Source: Bagarius yarrelli (taxonomy: Eukaryota > Chordata > Actinopteri > Siluriformes > Sisoridae). From it: a stretch of DNA of 64,000 bases. The DNA lies in contig VCAZ01000063.1 in the NCBI GenBank assembly GCA_005784505.1, positions 891,501 through 955,500 of the forward strand, written 5' to 3'. Shown here one piece after another: positions 36,401-46,437 of this stretch (position 1 is the first letter of the stretch; every line of letters begins with the position of its first letter). The position numbers were made by a program, and so were the translations under genes. The notes under the pieces were generated by a model. That model saw only the letters and a program-made list of their open reading frames with translations. It was not told where the DNA came from and made no database searches.

Positions 36401-37819
36401 AATTAGGAAACTTGTTAAATGCAACACAACATTTTCTGTCTCATGTTTTGATTAGCATTGTTGGATCATCGTTAGCTACAGACATGAGTATAGTCAGATA
36501 GAGATTGTGCTCTGATTGATCTGGTTACTGACTTGCCGTCAGCCAGGTTGACGCCCTTGAAAAACGGGTAGTTGTCCGGAGTCGGCATGCGGTTCTGGTC
36601 CTCGTACAGGAAGGTGGGAGAGCGTCCTAGCTCAAGTCCCAGCTGCTGCACCCCCTGCTCGCTGTAGATGGACAACAAGAAGGCTTGAAGCCCAGCCTTG
36701 GCCTTCACTGTGGTCATGATGGAGAAGTTCTCCGGGAAACGACCTTGTGAAGAAAAAGTAAAAACATTTTAAGAAAAGTCAATGGAAGAAGGGATAGAGT
36801 GGAAGAGGATATTAGAAATAATAAAAAGGGACTGAATTGCTCAGGGAAAACATTATATAAAGATTTTTGATTGGTGGCTTAAATTAATGAAAATCAAATT
36901 AATATTAAAACATGGATTATATAGTTAATAAGGTAATTGTAAAGTGTAGGATTTCTGACTAGCTCAAAATCATACACAATCGGCCAACGGCATCTTACCT
37001 TAAAGTTAACCATGCAGAGTGTAGTTTAAACAGCTGATGTTGCTATGATTATTTGTCTATCACACCAAGCCAATCCTGGACCAATTCTGGACCCTTGGTG
37101 TGTTATAGTGACAGATGCTCCTATTTTACATTGTTCTGGTGACTCTTATGTTGCTGTCCTGCCCCCCCTTGAGCATGGGTCAGTGTGAGATTCACAGTAC
37201 CCCAGTGGGTTTTTTCATGTAGTTCTCACTTTTTACCAATAGGTCAAAAACAGTACTATGACGCCCACTGGTTTGAAGAGAAATTAGTGTAATTTTTGTT
37301 CCCTAAAAATGGTCAAGTGTCATGAAACAGGACTTTTTGGGATTTGCAAAACGTGTTTTATGAATAGGTACCTGGGAAGAGCTGCTTGGTTGGAGCAGAG
37401 ATTTGGGCCTTCTTGCTGATGCGGTAAGCATGATCAGTACCAGCATGCTGAGAAACACAAAAGCCTGGAACCTTCTGGACACCTTCAGGGAGGGAGGGAA
37501 GCTGGAGTACCCGCAAAACATCAACAGGTTCTGTGAATGCCAAATGAAACAAAAAAAGGAAAATTCAGTCAGTGATTAAATTTAAAAGTAGTTCAGTGAT
37601 CATCAGAACAGAACAGACTTTCTGGCAGATGCATGATAATGTAAAGATGTTGTATTGTGCCTGCCGCTGGAAGAGTTTTGGTGGAACTCCATTAACTGTT
37701 TTAATGTTCAGATTTAAAGGATTTTTTTTCCATATAAAAACATTAAATATGCAAAACTTGCAAATGCAGAGAGAGAGACAGAAAGACACAGAACGAGAGA
37801 CACAGAAAGGGAGAGAGGG

Positions 37820-37872
<53 letters not shown>

Positions 37873-40800
37873 CAAAGATTAAAGAGAAAGACAGACAGAC
37901 AGAGAGAGACAGAGAGAGAGAGAGAGGAATAAAATAACCTGCTGGTCAGACAGCACATCATGTCGTTTGTCTGCTTCAGGTTTAATATAATAACAGATTT
38001 TAAAAGTTCTAAATCCTATAATAACAATACAGGTTATTTAGTAGATTATAGCATATCCAATCATTTGTCTGATTTCCTGTTAGGCTGTTGGATGTTTGTA
38101 TATTTGAATTATATTCATAAATTTATCATTAACTATAATTGAACTGTTTTTACAGAAGTGCAGCCTGTGTTTTTTAGGTGCACATACTAACAGAAACTAT
38201 TCAGATAACAGCATGCGACTGAAATAATATGTTCATTTACTGTTAATATGTTATTACTGTAAATATGTTATCATGCTTGTTCTTGTAATGATTTCATAGA
38301 CTTTTCTCTCTTTTTTTTATAGAATAGTTGGTGTTTAATTATAATCATAAGTGACACCATGAAGCAGAATCCAGAGAGAATTAATAACTAACATCAACAC
38401 TAGGCTACAGGTTCAGCCCATTTTTATGTAAACACAGCAGAAACATCTGTATGGTGTGGTATTAATCATAAGTCTATACTTTATTATAAATAGATATTGT
38501 TCATTTGGACCCTTCAGTTGAAGATGTTATTTGCAGTAAGTGCATAGAGACCTTAAATTCAAAAGATTGCGTGCTGATAAAAATCCATTTAGCATCATAA
38601 CTCTTAAAAACGTTGACCTCGGAACAGATTTTGTACATTAAAATACAGTAACTGTGTGAAAGCTGAAGAAAATTCAGCATCCCTGCAACTCGAAAATGCA
38701 TGTTTTTTTATTATTCTTGAAAGCTTCCATAGTTGTACCATAAAATAATAAAAAATCTCATTCTAAATGTTTTACTTCTATGTACTGTCTAGTTTGCTAA
38801 ATGAGGCTGTGTGTAAGGACCCAGGAAAGAAGATCTCTTTATTTATTTATCCTACACTGGTTCACAGGGTATCTGAAGTCTCTCCCAAAAATATCAGGAC
38901 ACAGGGCGGGGGACACACTGTGCAGAGAGCCAAGTTATCTTAGTAAACTAACACACACACTCATTCACATGATTTAAAACATGTCTCTGGACTCAGGGAG
39001 GTAACAGAACATCTCAGAGGAAACCCCTGAAGCACAAGGAGAACATACAAACCTTACGGATTTGCCTGGCAAGTATGCTAATGGATGAACCTATAAAAAT
39101 AGAAATGTTCTTCCTACTGATTAACGAAAAGATCAGGTTGTTAACTATCCCTGCCTACAAAAGATTTTTACATTTCTGTCTAGAGCTTAATGACTATTCT
39201 GTAAAACCCTAAGTTACACCTGGTGTAATCTTTTATGCTGACCTATTATGAAGTCTCAGCCTCAGACACAGAAGCGCTGCTTAGATGTTGAAATTTAGGA
39301 CATAACCACTGCGCTACCATTTCCCCCACATTGGGCGAGTCTTATTTATTAACCTTACTTTCTTAAATAATCACTTAATTGTTGCACATCACACTGTTTT
39401 TGTAGAGACTTCACCTTTTTACTAAACGAAACAAGCTGTGATTGTTTGCTTTACATGTCAGATGCTTCCTTTTGACCAACTGAAGCCGTCACATAAAGAA
39501 TATACAGCCAAAAAGGTACATCCACAAGCTTTTTTCTCTAAAACACACATATAAACATATACTTCAAAGCTTTTCCTAGTCACAATTTTGTTTGGATTAA
39601 GACGTATGTATACAGGTATCACCCTTCGCTATTTTGGGATAAATATTAGTTTAAATTTAAAATTTGTCAATTTTTTAAATTTTTGCTATCCCTGTAAAGC
39701 TGCTTTAAGACAATGTTTATTGTTAAAAGTGTTCGAAACGTATGACTCAGGGATGGGGGTGGATGGGGTCTGGCTGTGAACTGAATGGAGAATAGATTTT
39801 TAATTCATTTATGTATTTTCACTATACCCAAAAGGCATTTAAAATAACACAACATGTTTTAATGGACTTTATAATTAAATGTATGACTGAGAGGTGTGTC
39901 CTCTCAGTGTTTCTCGATTGTTTTATGAGCCTAAATCTTTACTCCTGCTCATCGCATTTAATTAATCCAGTACTTCCCAAACTTTTTCCATCCACCTTTT
40001 GAGCGTACAAGTGTAAAGTGTTCATATGGGCCATAAGGAACTCAACAGAAAGCACAGTCATGGAGCGGATTACTGAGAGAGGGGTCACACTGTGCGCTAG
40101 AGGGAGAGTGAAGCCTGCACTCTGAGCACTTGCGGTCAATGCGGCACGGTATGCCAGATATTTTCAGGTAATTTTTCTCTTTCGAAATTTCGGTGCATCC
40201 CTACTAAAATCTGCTGACCTTACACTAGCCTTTCTGCACCCCCCTTATTATAACTCTGTGCCCCTCTAGGGGTCACCAGAGCGTTTCTATGGGATAAAAG
40301 AAACTGTTCAACTGAGAAATCAAAGACAATTCACAGACAAGTGGCAATATGTCCTGGAAAAAGATACCACTGTTCTAATGTACTAACCACCAAACATCAA
40401 ACAACTGTCAGTGACATCACCAACAACATACACCAAAGATCTCGCAATTTAATGTTAGAAAAAACAAAGAAATATCAAGACCAGATCTCTGTTTTTGTAA
40501 GATTAATTCCACTAATCAGCAGTAAGTATTAAAAACGGGACTAAAATTCAAGAAATAAAAAAGGACACCACTATTCTACAAAAGCTCAGGAACTGAGATC
40601 ACCCTCTACCAAAATGACAAGAGAGAGAGAACCTGCTTATGATCCAAAAACTACAAGTTGATCTGGGATGCATGCTGTAGTAATCAAGTTGATCTAAAAT
40701 CAGGTGTCATGTTGTTTAACAGGTCTAACTGTAAAAATCTGAAGCTGAAAGCTAAAATTCTGGTCTCATTCATCTTCTGATTGCAAACCCTTCAGGGTGA

Positions 40801-41896
40801 AGTGAAAACAACATTAGTGCTGTAACTTTGCCATTCCAATACATTTAAAGAGAGATAAAAAAAAAAAACCTACACATTACTTGAATAAAAAAGGCTCAGT
40901 GTTGGTATTTGATCGTGCAAAGATCACTCTATAAATGTAACCTTTATTAGTGCAGGAAAAAAGACGACTGACTCCGAGTCAGTCATGTGATATGTGATGT
41001 GATCAGATAAAAACCCGTCAGAAAATGTAGTTCATCAAAGGCCAAGTAATGTAGGAGTAAACATGGAAAAGGATTTAGAAGTTTCTTATTGGAATGAACT
41101 GGAATGAATTGGAAACGCGCATTGAAGCTTTAAAACGTTTCACATCATATCAACCAACTTTACTTTTTTAAAAACTAACAGCAAATACATAAACTACTCA
41201 AACCAGAGAAACATAAAAGGAGTTTAACCATCAGTGTCATCCTGATTGATAGCTAAGGGGCAAATCACCATCATCTTAAATAGATAGATAGACAGATAGA
41301 TAGATTTTAAAATGTATGGTTTACATCACTGATATAGTTACAAAAAATCTTTAAAGATGTGCGTTTTAAGCACTTGCTTTCCTTCAGTTCTCTTAAATTT
41401 CCCGCTTATACATAAATCTGTTGTTTACACACCTCAAATTCATCTGAACCTAATGATTGATTTAAAAGCATTGGCACTAGCTTTATGCTAATATATGCAG
41501 GATGTTGACCACACCCTCTTTATATGACGTCACATAAATGAAGTTCTTTCTCTAAAGCCCATCCACAACCAGAAAATAACTGCGGCTCAGTTTAATTAGC
41601 CGAAGTCCGCATATCCCGGCATGCACCTCGGCTCACTTACACAGCACACAGGCAGAACCGCTCGGTTTTAAATAGAACATTTTTCTTAGTGTAATTTTAG
41701 AGCATTCCTTTAGGTGGACTCCAACATCTGTAGGGGTGCAGCCAGAGGTGTGTAGAACTCTCTAACAGTGACCCAGTCACACACACACACGGCACACACA
41801 CTGCAGCATTCATCTCACTGTTAAATCCGGGCTTTTTACATAGGGGGAAAAAAGCGCAGTTTCCCCTGACGTTTGCGGTTAAACAAACAGAGCGCG

Positions 41897-41935
<39 letters not shown>

Positions 41936-42865
41936 CTAACGCCTTCACACACTGCTCATACTTTATAAAAAACCCATTCACTAAAGACACTTAGACTCTT
42001 TGAAGCAGCAAAGCGGTATTTAGTCATCGGAAAAGATTTTTTTGTAGACATTTTGCTTTGATTTTTTTTTACCACTAATGCAGCATCATAAGCAAATAAT
42101 ACAAATAACACAAATAAATTTGTCTTGTTACATTTAAAGACCAATATACAAATAAGCAGTTAAGTTGGATACGAACACAGGCTTGAATAAGTCATTTTAA
42201 AATGATATTCAGAAAAATATCTTTTGCTTCAGAGAGGAAGATATTTGTACTGTGTTTGGTGGAGAAATATTTAATTTGAAAAAACAATTTCTTAGAAAAA
42301 TATTTCTATATTATATATTTAATCACACATACTCGCGCCCGTCTTTTAATTAGATTAACTACAGGCAGGTCGGATCGCATCGGATCTGATCTTAAATAAG
42401 ACACTGAGAAGTTGAGAACAGGTGACCACTAAAAGCTTAATCCAGCTGTTAAAGCAGTTTGTTAAAGCAGTTAAAGCAGTTTGTTCTGTTTTGTCTGGTT
42501 CATTGTGTTAGTCTGCAGCCAGCATCATGAACCCTCAGCCACCGTCCAAGCCTCTGTCACCTCCTGGAATACCCACGCGCCTTACTTTCATTCGCACGAC
42601 ATGTAATTTTTATATATTTACAATTATAAAAGTGATTTTTGACAAACTTTGTCTCTCCTAATGCGTAAAATTAGCGAGAAACATAGACAGATGACAGACC
42701 AGCTGAGCGCATCTGGCGGAACAGCTGGCAGTCGTGTGCGCGCCTAGAGAAGAATATATTTTGAACAAGTTGCACCTTACCTGCTCGTGCCTGGATGAAC
42801 ACAACAGCTAGCAGGAGGAATAAAAGCTGTTGCATCCGCGCTCTGCGTTTCATCCGAATATCCAT
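10611..42865 (-). CDS. col11a2: Procollagen alpha-2(XI) chain, complete gene
   Basis: This is a fibril-forming collagen chain of cartilage type XI collagen, which nucleates and limits the diameter of collagen II fibrils. In order it encodes a signal peptide (42781-42865), an N-terminal TSPN/laminin-G-like domain (34488-37530), a variable region (29001-33069), a minor helix and linker (26402-28064), the major triple helix (26006 down to 12389) and the C-propeptide (12389 down to 10611). I count 64 candidate exons. Coding length is about 1932 residues with the 651-nt variable exon and 1715 without it; human COL11A2 is 1736. The start at 42865 gives a 28-residue hydrophobic leader. An in-frame upstream ATG at 42943 is also open. 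The linker LALTGPSGPMGFTG, the QEAQAQAIL block and VIQPLP after the helix mark the V/XI subfamily. Position next to rxrb picks alpha-2(XI) over alpha-1(XI) or alpha-1(V). The stop is at 10611-10613. Confidence 0.95.
15965..16140. mobile_element. Two SINE fragments joined tail to tail in a col11a2 intron
   Basis: Positions 15965-16078 read as a minus-oriented copy (aagatgcccttatccagag to aacaccttaacccc). Positions 16087-16140 read as a plus-oriented fragment (ctgccactgttgggcccttg, then agcaagg). The junction is at about 16080. Confidence 0.6.
18003..19379. other. Longest intron inside the col11a2 main helix region
   Basis: This 1377-nt AT-rich intron lies between exons 19380-19433 and 17805-18002. 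No repeat family or extra exon is recognisable in it. Confidence 0.6.
20979..21008 (+). repeat. (GT)n microsatellite
   Basis: A pure GT run of about 15 units in the 620-nt col11a2 intron between exons 21434-21487 and 20762-20815. Confidence 0.95.
25211..25378. mobile_element. Short MITE with inverted ends in a col11a2 intron
   Basis: The left end (agtcccctaaacttggtcct, then ggagg) is nearly the reverse complement of the right end (cctccaggacccagtttggt, then gacccctg). The interior holds tttagggctaac and the mirrored gttggagctaaac. Elements with ends like ggtcctggagggcc are common in fish genomes. The superfamily is not assigned. Confidence 0.7.
26200..26316 (-). mobile_element. SINE remnant in a col11a2 intron
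   Basis: On the plus strand it reads ggcatttggcaaacattctt, caggggtccagcagtagcag and a B-box-like gggaattaaacccataa. It lies just before exon 26402-26488. Confidence 0.6.
26402..28064 (-). other. col11a2: col11a2 minor helix and NC2 linker exons
   Basis: Exons are 28011-28064 (AAVKAQKGEKGEPAVLES), 27118-27159 (GMLIEGPPGPEGLT), 26928-26990 (short Gly-X-Y run ending GDPGER), 26643-26717 (Gly-X-Y ending SSVMLP) and 26402-26488 (FRLGQSGGDKGP then the QEAQAQAILSQAR block). All are phase 0. This is the interrupted minor triple helix plus the non-collagenous linker before the main helix, in the arrangement expected of V/XI chains. Confidence 0.92.
27160..28010. other. col11a2 intron without recognised features
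   Basis: This 850-nt intron includes a minus-strand frame at 27613-27837 (GGFALNPTGQPQCEECTEIT) that is not flanked by compatible splice sites and matches no collagen region. I see no repeat that I can name. Confidence 0.4.
29001..29201 (-). other. col11a2: col11a2 variable-region exon, acidic and Tyr-containing
   Basis: The exon is 201 nt (67 codons, phase 0 at both ends) with donor GTAAGT after GAG GGA GGT. It is rich in Glu/Asp with a Tyr cluster (KEYEYSYNEPVPEGE), as expected of the acidic exon ahead of the minor helix in type XI chains. The acceptor (ggctcag) follows a moderately pyrimidine-rich stretch. Exons of this region are alternatively spliced in mammals; whether this one is skipped cannot be seen here. 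Confidence 0.8.
29914..30055 (-). mobile_element. tRNA-derived SINE in a col11a2 intron
   Basis: On the plus strand it reads acatttacattttcagcatt, cagacgcccttatccagagc, gggggttaagggccttgct and ttaaccactgcgataccacc. The part holding the B box is deleted. Confidence 0.75.
30245..30362 (+). repeat. Dispersed repeat (tattgtgata-rich), copy 1
   Basis: Short tattgtgat-like units lead into a conserved end, gtgagtcccttgccaataca then cagcccta. A related block is at 62047-62150. The family is not one I can name. Confidence 0.55.
30781..30906 (+). repeat. Nine-unit 14-bp minisatellite
   Basis: Nine consecutive 14-bp units of the form tccctttaagagag (with tcagtttgagagag, tccctttaaaaaag and other variants) fill exactly 126 bp. 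The array is in the col11a2 variable-region intron, between the acidic exon and the candidate basic exon. Confidence 0.9.
32419..33069 (-). other. col11a2: Candidate large basic variable-region exon of col11a2
   Basis: On the minus strand a frame opens right after actatag at 33070 and stays open to 32257. Ending it at the donor CAG|GTACAA gives 651 nt (217 codons), phase 0 on both sides, so it joins in frame between exons 34488-34610 and 29001-29201. The product is dominated by Lys, Ser, Thr and Ala, with about 49 Lys/Arg against about 7 Asp/Glu. Past the chosen donor the composition turns hydrophobic, as intron would. The place fits the alternatively spliced part of type XI chains, where a basic exon is known in alpha-1(XI), though a far shorter one. 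The acceptor has a poor pyrimidine tract, so the 5' boundary is tentative. It might instead be an unrelated inserted gene fragment. Confidence 0.5.
33442..33496 (+). repeat. (GA)n microsatellite
   Basis: An almost pure GA run with one gata interruption, within the large col11a2 intron upstream of the candidate basic exon. Confidence 0.95.
35585..35645 (+). mobile_element. Fragment of a dispersed fish repeat
   Basis: The pattern gggagtaaaaccggagaacc then agacacggggagaactca matches the end of a very common fish interspersed repeat (gggaggaaaccggagtaccc, cggggagaacatgcaaac, recalled from general knowledge). Confidence 0.5.
36197..36250 (+). mobile_element. SINE head fragment in a col11a2 intron
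   Basis: The sequence ggggcagtggtggtttaaat then gataaaggtgctgagttgct resembles the A-box side of the local SINE. The remainder is missing. Confidence 0.45.
37773..37925 (+). repeat. Purine-rich (GA)n block in col11a2 intron 1
   Basis: A long AG-rich stretch with a pure GA core at about 37822-37866. It lies in the 5.2-kb first intron, about 240 nt upstream of exon 2 in transcript sense. Confidence 0.9.
38838..39060 (+). mobile_element. Diverged copy of a dispersed fish repeat in col11a2 intron 1
   Basis: It reads in order cctacactggttcacagggt, acactcattcacatg, catgtctctggactcaggga, gaggaaaccc and aaggagaacatacaaacc. This order matches the widespread fish repeat with catgtctttggactgtggga. The same family gives the fragment at 35585-35645. 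Confidence 0.6.
41280..41303 (+). repeat. (GATA)n microsatellite
   Basis: A short tagatagatagacagatagata array in col11a2 intron 1. Confidence 0.9.
41898..41930 (+). repeat. (CA)n microsatellite
   Basis: A pure CA run of about 16 units, about 850 nt into col11a2 intron 1. Confidence 0.95.
42781..42865 (-). other. col11a2: col11a2 exon 1, signal peptide
   Basis: It encodes 28 residues plus one base: a basic start (MDIRMKRRARMQQ), then a hydrophobic core LLFLLLAVVFI ending QARA, followed by a GTAAGG donor. The next exon supplies the rest of a Glu codon and starts the mature domain (EPVDVLR). Three in-frame Met codons lie close together (42865 and two downstream), and an open upstream Met is at 42943. 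Confidence 0.88.
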
Positions 42866-43019
42866 AGTTCCCAAAGTTCTACAAAAGCAGGACAGCACAA
42901 AGAGGAATTGTTTAAAAGCTGTCTTCTGTGCGGTCCGCTTCAAAAATGACGGATTTTAACCATTTACCCACCTTTCTTACAAACTTTTACATAAAAGTTA
43001 AATATTATTTAACAAATCA

Positions 43020-43175
43020 ATAAATTTGACGCTAAGAACCCATTGAGTCAGGAAGAGTGAGAAGAGAGAGCAGAGAGAAAAAGAGAGAGAGAGAAAGACA
43101 CTTGGATTCACACTTTCTCTCTCCCAGTCTCTCTTCCACTTCTTACTTTTACTCCCTGAAAAGCTAGGAAGGATG

Positions 43176-43223
<48 letters not shown>

Positions 43224-43270
43224 TTGGTGGAGGGAGAGAAGGAGGGAGGGAGGGATGGAGAAAAGGTAAG
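43020..43270 (+). repeat. Polypurine block upstream of col11a2 exon 1
   Basis: The plus strand is A/G-rich from about 43055, with a (GA)20 run at 43181-43220, so the transcript-sense strand is polypyrimidine. It lies about 190 to 400 nt upstream of the col11a2 ATG, in the probable promoter or 5' UTR. Confidence 0.85.
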
Positions 43271-44160
43271 CGCGCGACCAGACTAATCCCAGGCTAACAG
43301 ACGCGCCATTGTGCACAGTATTTCCCGTAGTTCCCTGTTAAACAGCCTCTGATTTTCCCTACACTAATCTGATCCACGCCAAATGGTACATTTCCTTATC
43401 TCGTCTAAGTGATAGGTGGAGATTAAACCCAGAACCATGACCAATCAAACGCGCTCCGAAGGAAACCAAGATTAATAAAGACATTAATGCGGCACTGAGA
43501 ATATAATGAGAATTAACTGCGGCAAATCAAATAATATAGGCAAACATATATACACAATTATATATATATATATATTGTGTGTGTGTGTGTGTGTACAGTT
43601 GTAGCTGACCTATGGGAATAAACACCTCCAGAGTCACATGACCTGTGTGAAACGGTGTTTCCTCAAGTTTCAAATTTATTTGTCGCACACAAAAATCATA
43701 CTGTTTGTGCTTATACAAGAAAGAAGAGACATTCAACAGAGTTTATATTATAATTACAATAACAGAAACATCATTTTATAATAAGTAGAAATAAAGTGAC
43801 AGACGGTATTAATGAATGAATCACAACAAAACAAAACGAAGGATATGAATAGAAATACAATGGATTTTTGTTTGTAACACTGTTCGTTTCCAGGTGACAT
43901 TCAGGTCCCTTAATAATACAGCCGGAAAAACAGTCAACAGCGGCTCAATAAACGTTCACTATACTATTTCAGCCATATTTCACAATGTAATTACTCTGGT
44001 AAAAACAGAAACATTCCCAGAATTCTTATACAATAATAAGACATTGGTGTTTAAGTCCAGAGCAGTTTGGATAAGGATGGATGGGGATGTGGTTTGTCCT
44101 AAGGATTGTTATTAAAATGTCTGTTTATTGAGACTAAGCATCTGTTAAAAAGACTGACAT

Positions 44161-44298
44161 CATTTACTTTTACAGAATTTAGTAGATGTTCTTCCAACTG
44201 AGCAGTTGAGGGTTAAGCCCAGGAGTGGCACTTTAGTTATGCAGGGAACTTAAGTCATTATCTTCTGGTTAGCAGACCTAAACCTAGCAGTTCACTGA
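44161..44298 (-). mobile_element. SINE remnant
   Basis: On the plus strand it reads acagaatttagtagatgttc, aactgagcagttgagggtta and ttctggttagcagacc. It is strongly diverged. Confidence 0.5.
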
Positions 44299-45929
44299 TC
44301 ATTAAAAACACTACATAATCGTTAAATACACTGTAGCTGAAAGACTGACAACATTTATTCCGTCTAAAATAAATCTATTTGTTTATTCTTTTAAATTTGA
44401 TTTTGTTGTTATTGTTTTTGCGCAACAAGAATATCCAGAATTTGCCCTATAAAATGATCCCAAAATGAATTCTGATTGCTTCTCATTTTAATCGATAGAT
44501 CAATAGATCATTTTGTCATCCACTGTGTTGTTTTTTTTTGTCTATGCAGAACAAAACAATTCTAAGACGTTCTCTGTGGTGTAAACCGCAGGATTGCGCT
44601 GAACTCACAGACTGGAATTTTTGTTTGTGCCAAAATGCATCCCTAGGTGCTAAAATGCCTCATCATATAGACTTCAGGCATAAAAAATTAAAAAGGATAT
44701 TAACTTAGAAAATCTGTATTTCTTATAATACTTATAGTACTTATAATATATATAATACTTATAATACCTTTATTCAGTTTTACGACTGAATAAATGTATT
44801 ATGTTTATAGGTATGTTTTTTATTTATGCAATATTACAGTACAACTAAACGGCACATAATTATGAGGGCTATTAAACATGTCGATTAAGTTTGTACATAT
44901 TTGATTTTTATTTTGGAGGCGTTACCAGGTGGAGCACACAAACAGACGAGCACAATATACCACAGACAGACACAGTGAGTGCTTGTGGTCAGCCTGGCTA
45001 TTTAAGAATTGGACCTTGTAATTACAATAAAGCAGCCAAGAGTTCCTCAGATGGTCTATATTTTACTGGGTTGGGCTGCAAACCATGCACACACACCCTA
45101 CAACACACCAAAATAGACCCAGAGCCTGAGAGGAGGCTGCCTGGATAAAGTGAACGGTTGATTATTTGCTTAAGAACTGGACTATACACATTATATACAG
45201 TAGAGCTGCGTGCAGGGGTTCAAAACAATAAATGATGCCAAATATGCGACATATACACACGCAGTTATCCATTTACTTAGAGGGGGTAGCTACAAAGCAA
45301 GAAGAGAAAAATTAGAAGTAGAAATATTAACCGAAACCGTTTTAATGACCCGTACAGTCGGTTACAATGTCCATTATTAAAACTGCTTTGTGAATAAAAT
45401 CGGACTGAGGTGAATTAAATAGGTGAGTATATTCAAGGGCTACAGGAATACAGATACCATAATCAGAAATAAAGATTTCTATACCCTGTCAGATCCTGCT
45501 CATGTGAGGAGCTGCTCTTGTTTTAAGGAAATGATGAAATTTGGCTGTGGAGGAAACAGAAAAGTGTCAGCCTCCAGTCTGAAAATGTGATTTATAGTGT
45601 TGAAGCACCAACCAACACTTGGCTAAAACTTCCAAACCTCCAACTTTCTTTCAGACAAAATAAACAGAAGAAGATGACATGTTTTTTACAAACTAATGTA
45701 ACATATATTTTGTTTTTATGTCATTTAAAACTAAGCATAAATAACGACTCTTATCATGACATATCATGATTTATATAATTGAACTACATAAATTATTCAA
45801 AGTTTTATTCATCGTAACCGACAAAGCGGGACTCTCTCAACCGCATTGAATACAGATATACTCAGTATTACTCTAACATCAGAAGAGTTTAAAGCTCCTG
45901 CACTGGGGAGTGGGGGTGTGTATGAATGT

Positions 45930-46092
45930 ACTGGTGGCTCGGTGGTTAAAACATTCAGCTATGAATTAGAAGCCTATGGGTTCAGATCCTGGCACACAGC
46001 CACAATATATCCCTCAAGCGAGGCCCTTAACCTTCATCTGCTCAGCTTAATTATAAGTCGCTTTGGATCAAAGGGTCTGTGGAATATAAATT
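45930..46092 (+). mobile_element. tRNA-derived SINE, full layout
   Basis: It has A-box-like tggctcggtggttaaaac, B-box-like gggttcagatcctgg, middle gcgaggcccttaacc and tail ataagtcgctttggatcaaa. It is one of two copies in plus orientation that keep both promoter boxes. Confidence 0.75.
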
Positions 46093-46312
46093 CTATAATT
46101 CTTTACTGCTCTGGAGAAGGTGGTGAGCAGGTGCTTATTAAGGTTTATTTCTAAGTGATCTCAGAAAGTTGATCTGCTGCTTTAAGTTATTCTAGCAGAA
46201 TACTGGCCTGGTAATATGCTGCACGCTGACAGACTTTAACCTGTAATCGACTGATTGATAAAGTAAAATTATTAGAGAATGTTCTAGTTTAGAAGAGTGA
46301 AACCAACACTAA

Positions 46313-46437
46313 CATTTACATTTAAATGTAAGGCAGACACCCTTATCCAAAGCGACTTACATTTATTTACTGTTTTATACAACTGAGCAAATAGGGGTTA
46401 AGGGCCTTGCTCAGGGGCTCAGCGGTGGTAACTTTCC
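46313..46437 (-). mobile_element. SINE remnant
   Basis: On the plus strand it reads aaggcagacacccttatcca, aagcgacttacatttattta and ggggttaagggccttgctca. The tRNA-like head is missing. Confidence 0.75.

Larger units (their letters stand above)
34488..37530 (-). other. col11a2: col11a2 N-terminal TSPN/laminin-G-like domain exons
   Basis: Exons are 37372-37530 (VDVLRVLQLPSLPEGVQ), 36533-36743 (FSIMTTVKAKAGLQAFLLSI, FLYEDQ, NLADGK), 35910-36072 (WHRIAISVQKKNVTLILDCK, FGARLLDNEVFQ) and 34488-34610 (GDIQQLLIASSSQAAYDFCE, SPSC). Phases 1, 2 and 0 join them into one frame. This is the globular N-terminal domain of V/XI procollagens, which is retained on the fibril surface. The cysteines of LDCKK, DFCEH and SPSC are conserved family positions. 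Confidence 0.93.

Noticed and set aside
37743..37961. Ser/Leu-rich minus frame (and similar ones at 33351-33593 and 47603-47929)
   Set aside because: Translations of (TC)n tracts; no splice sites or homology.
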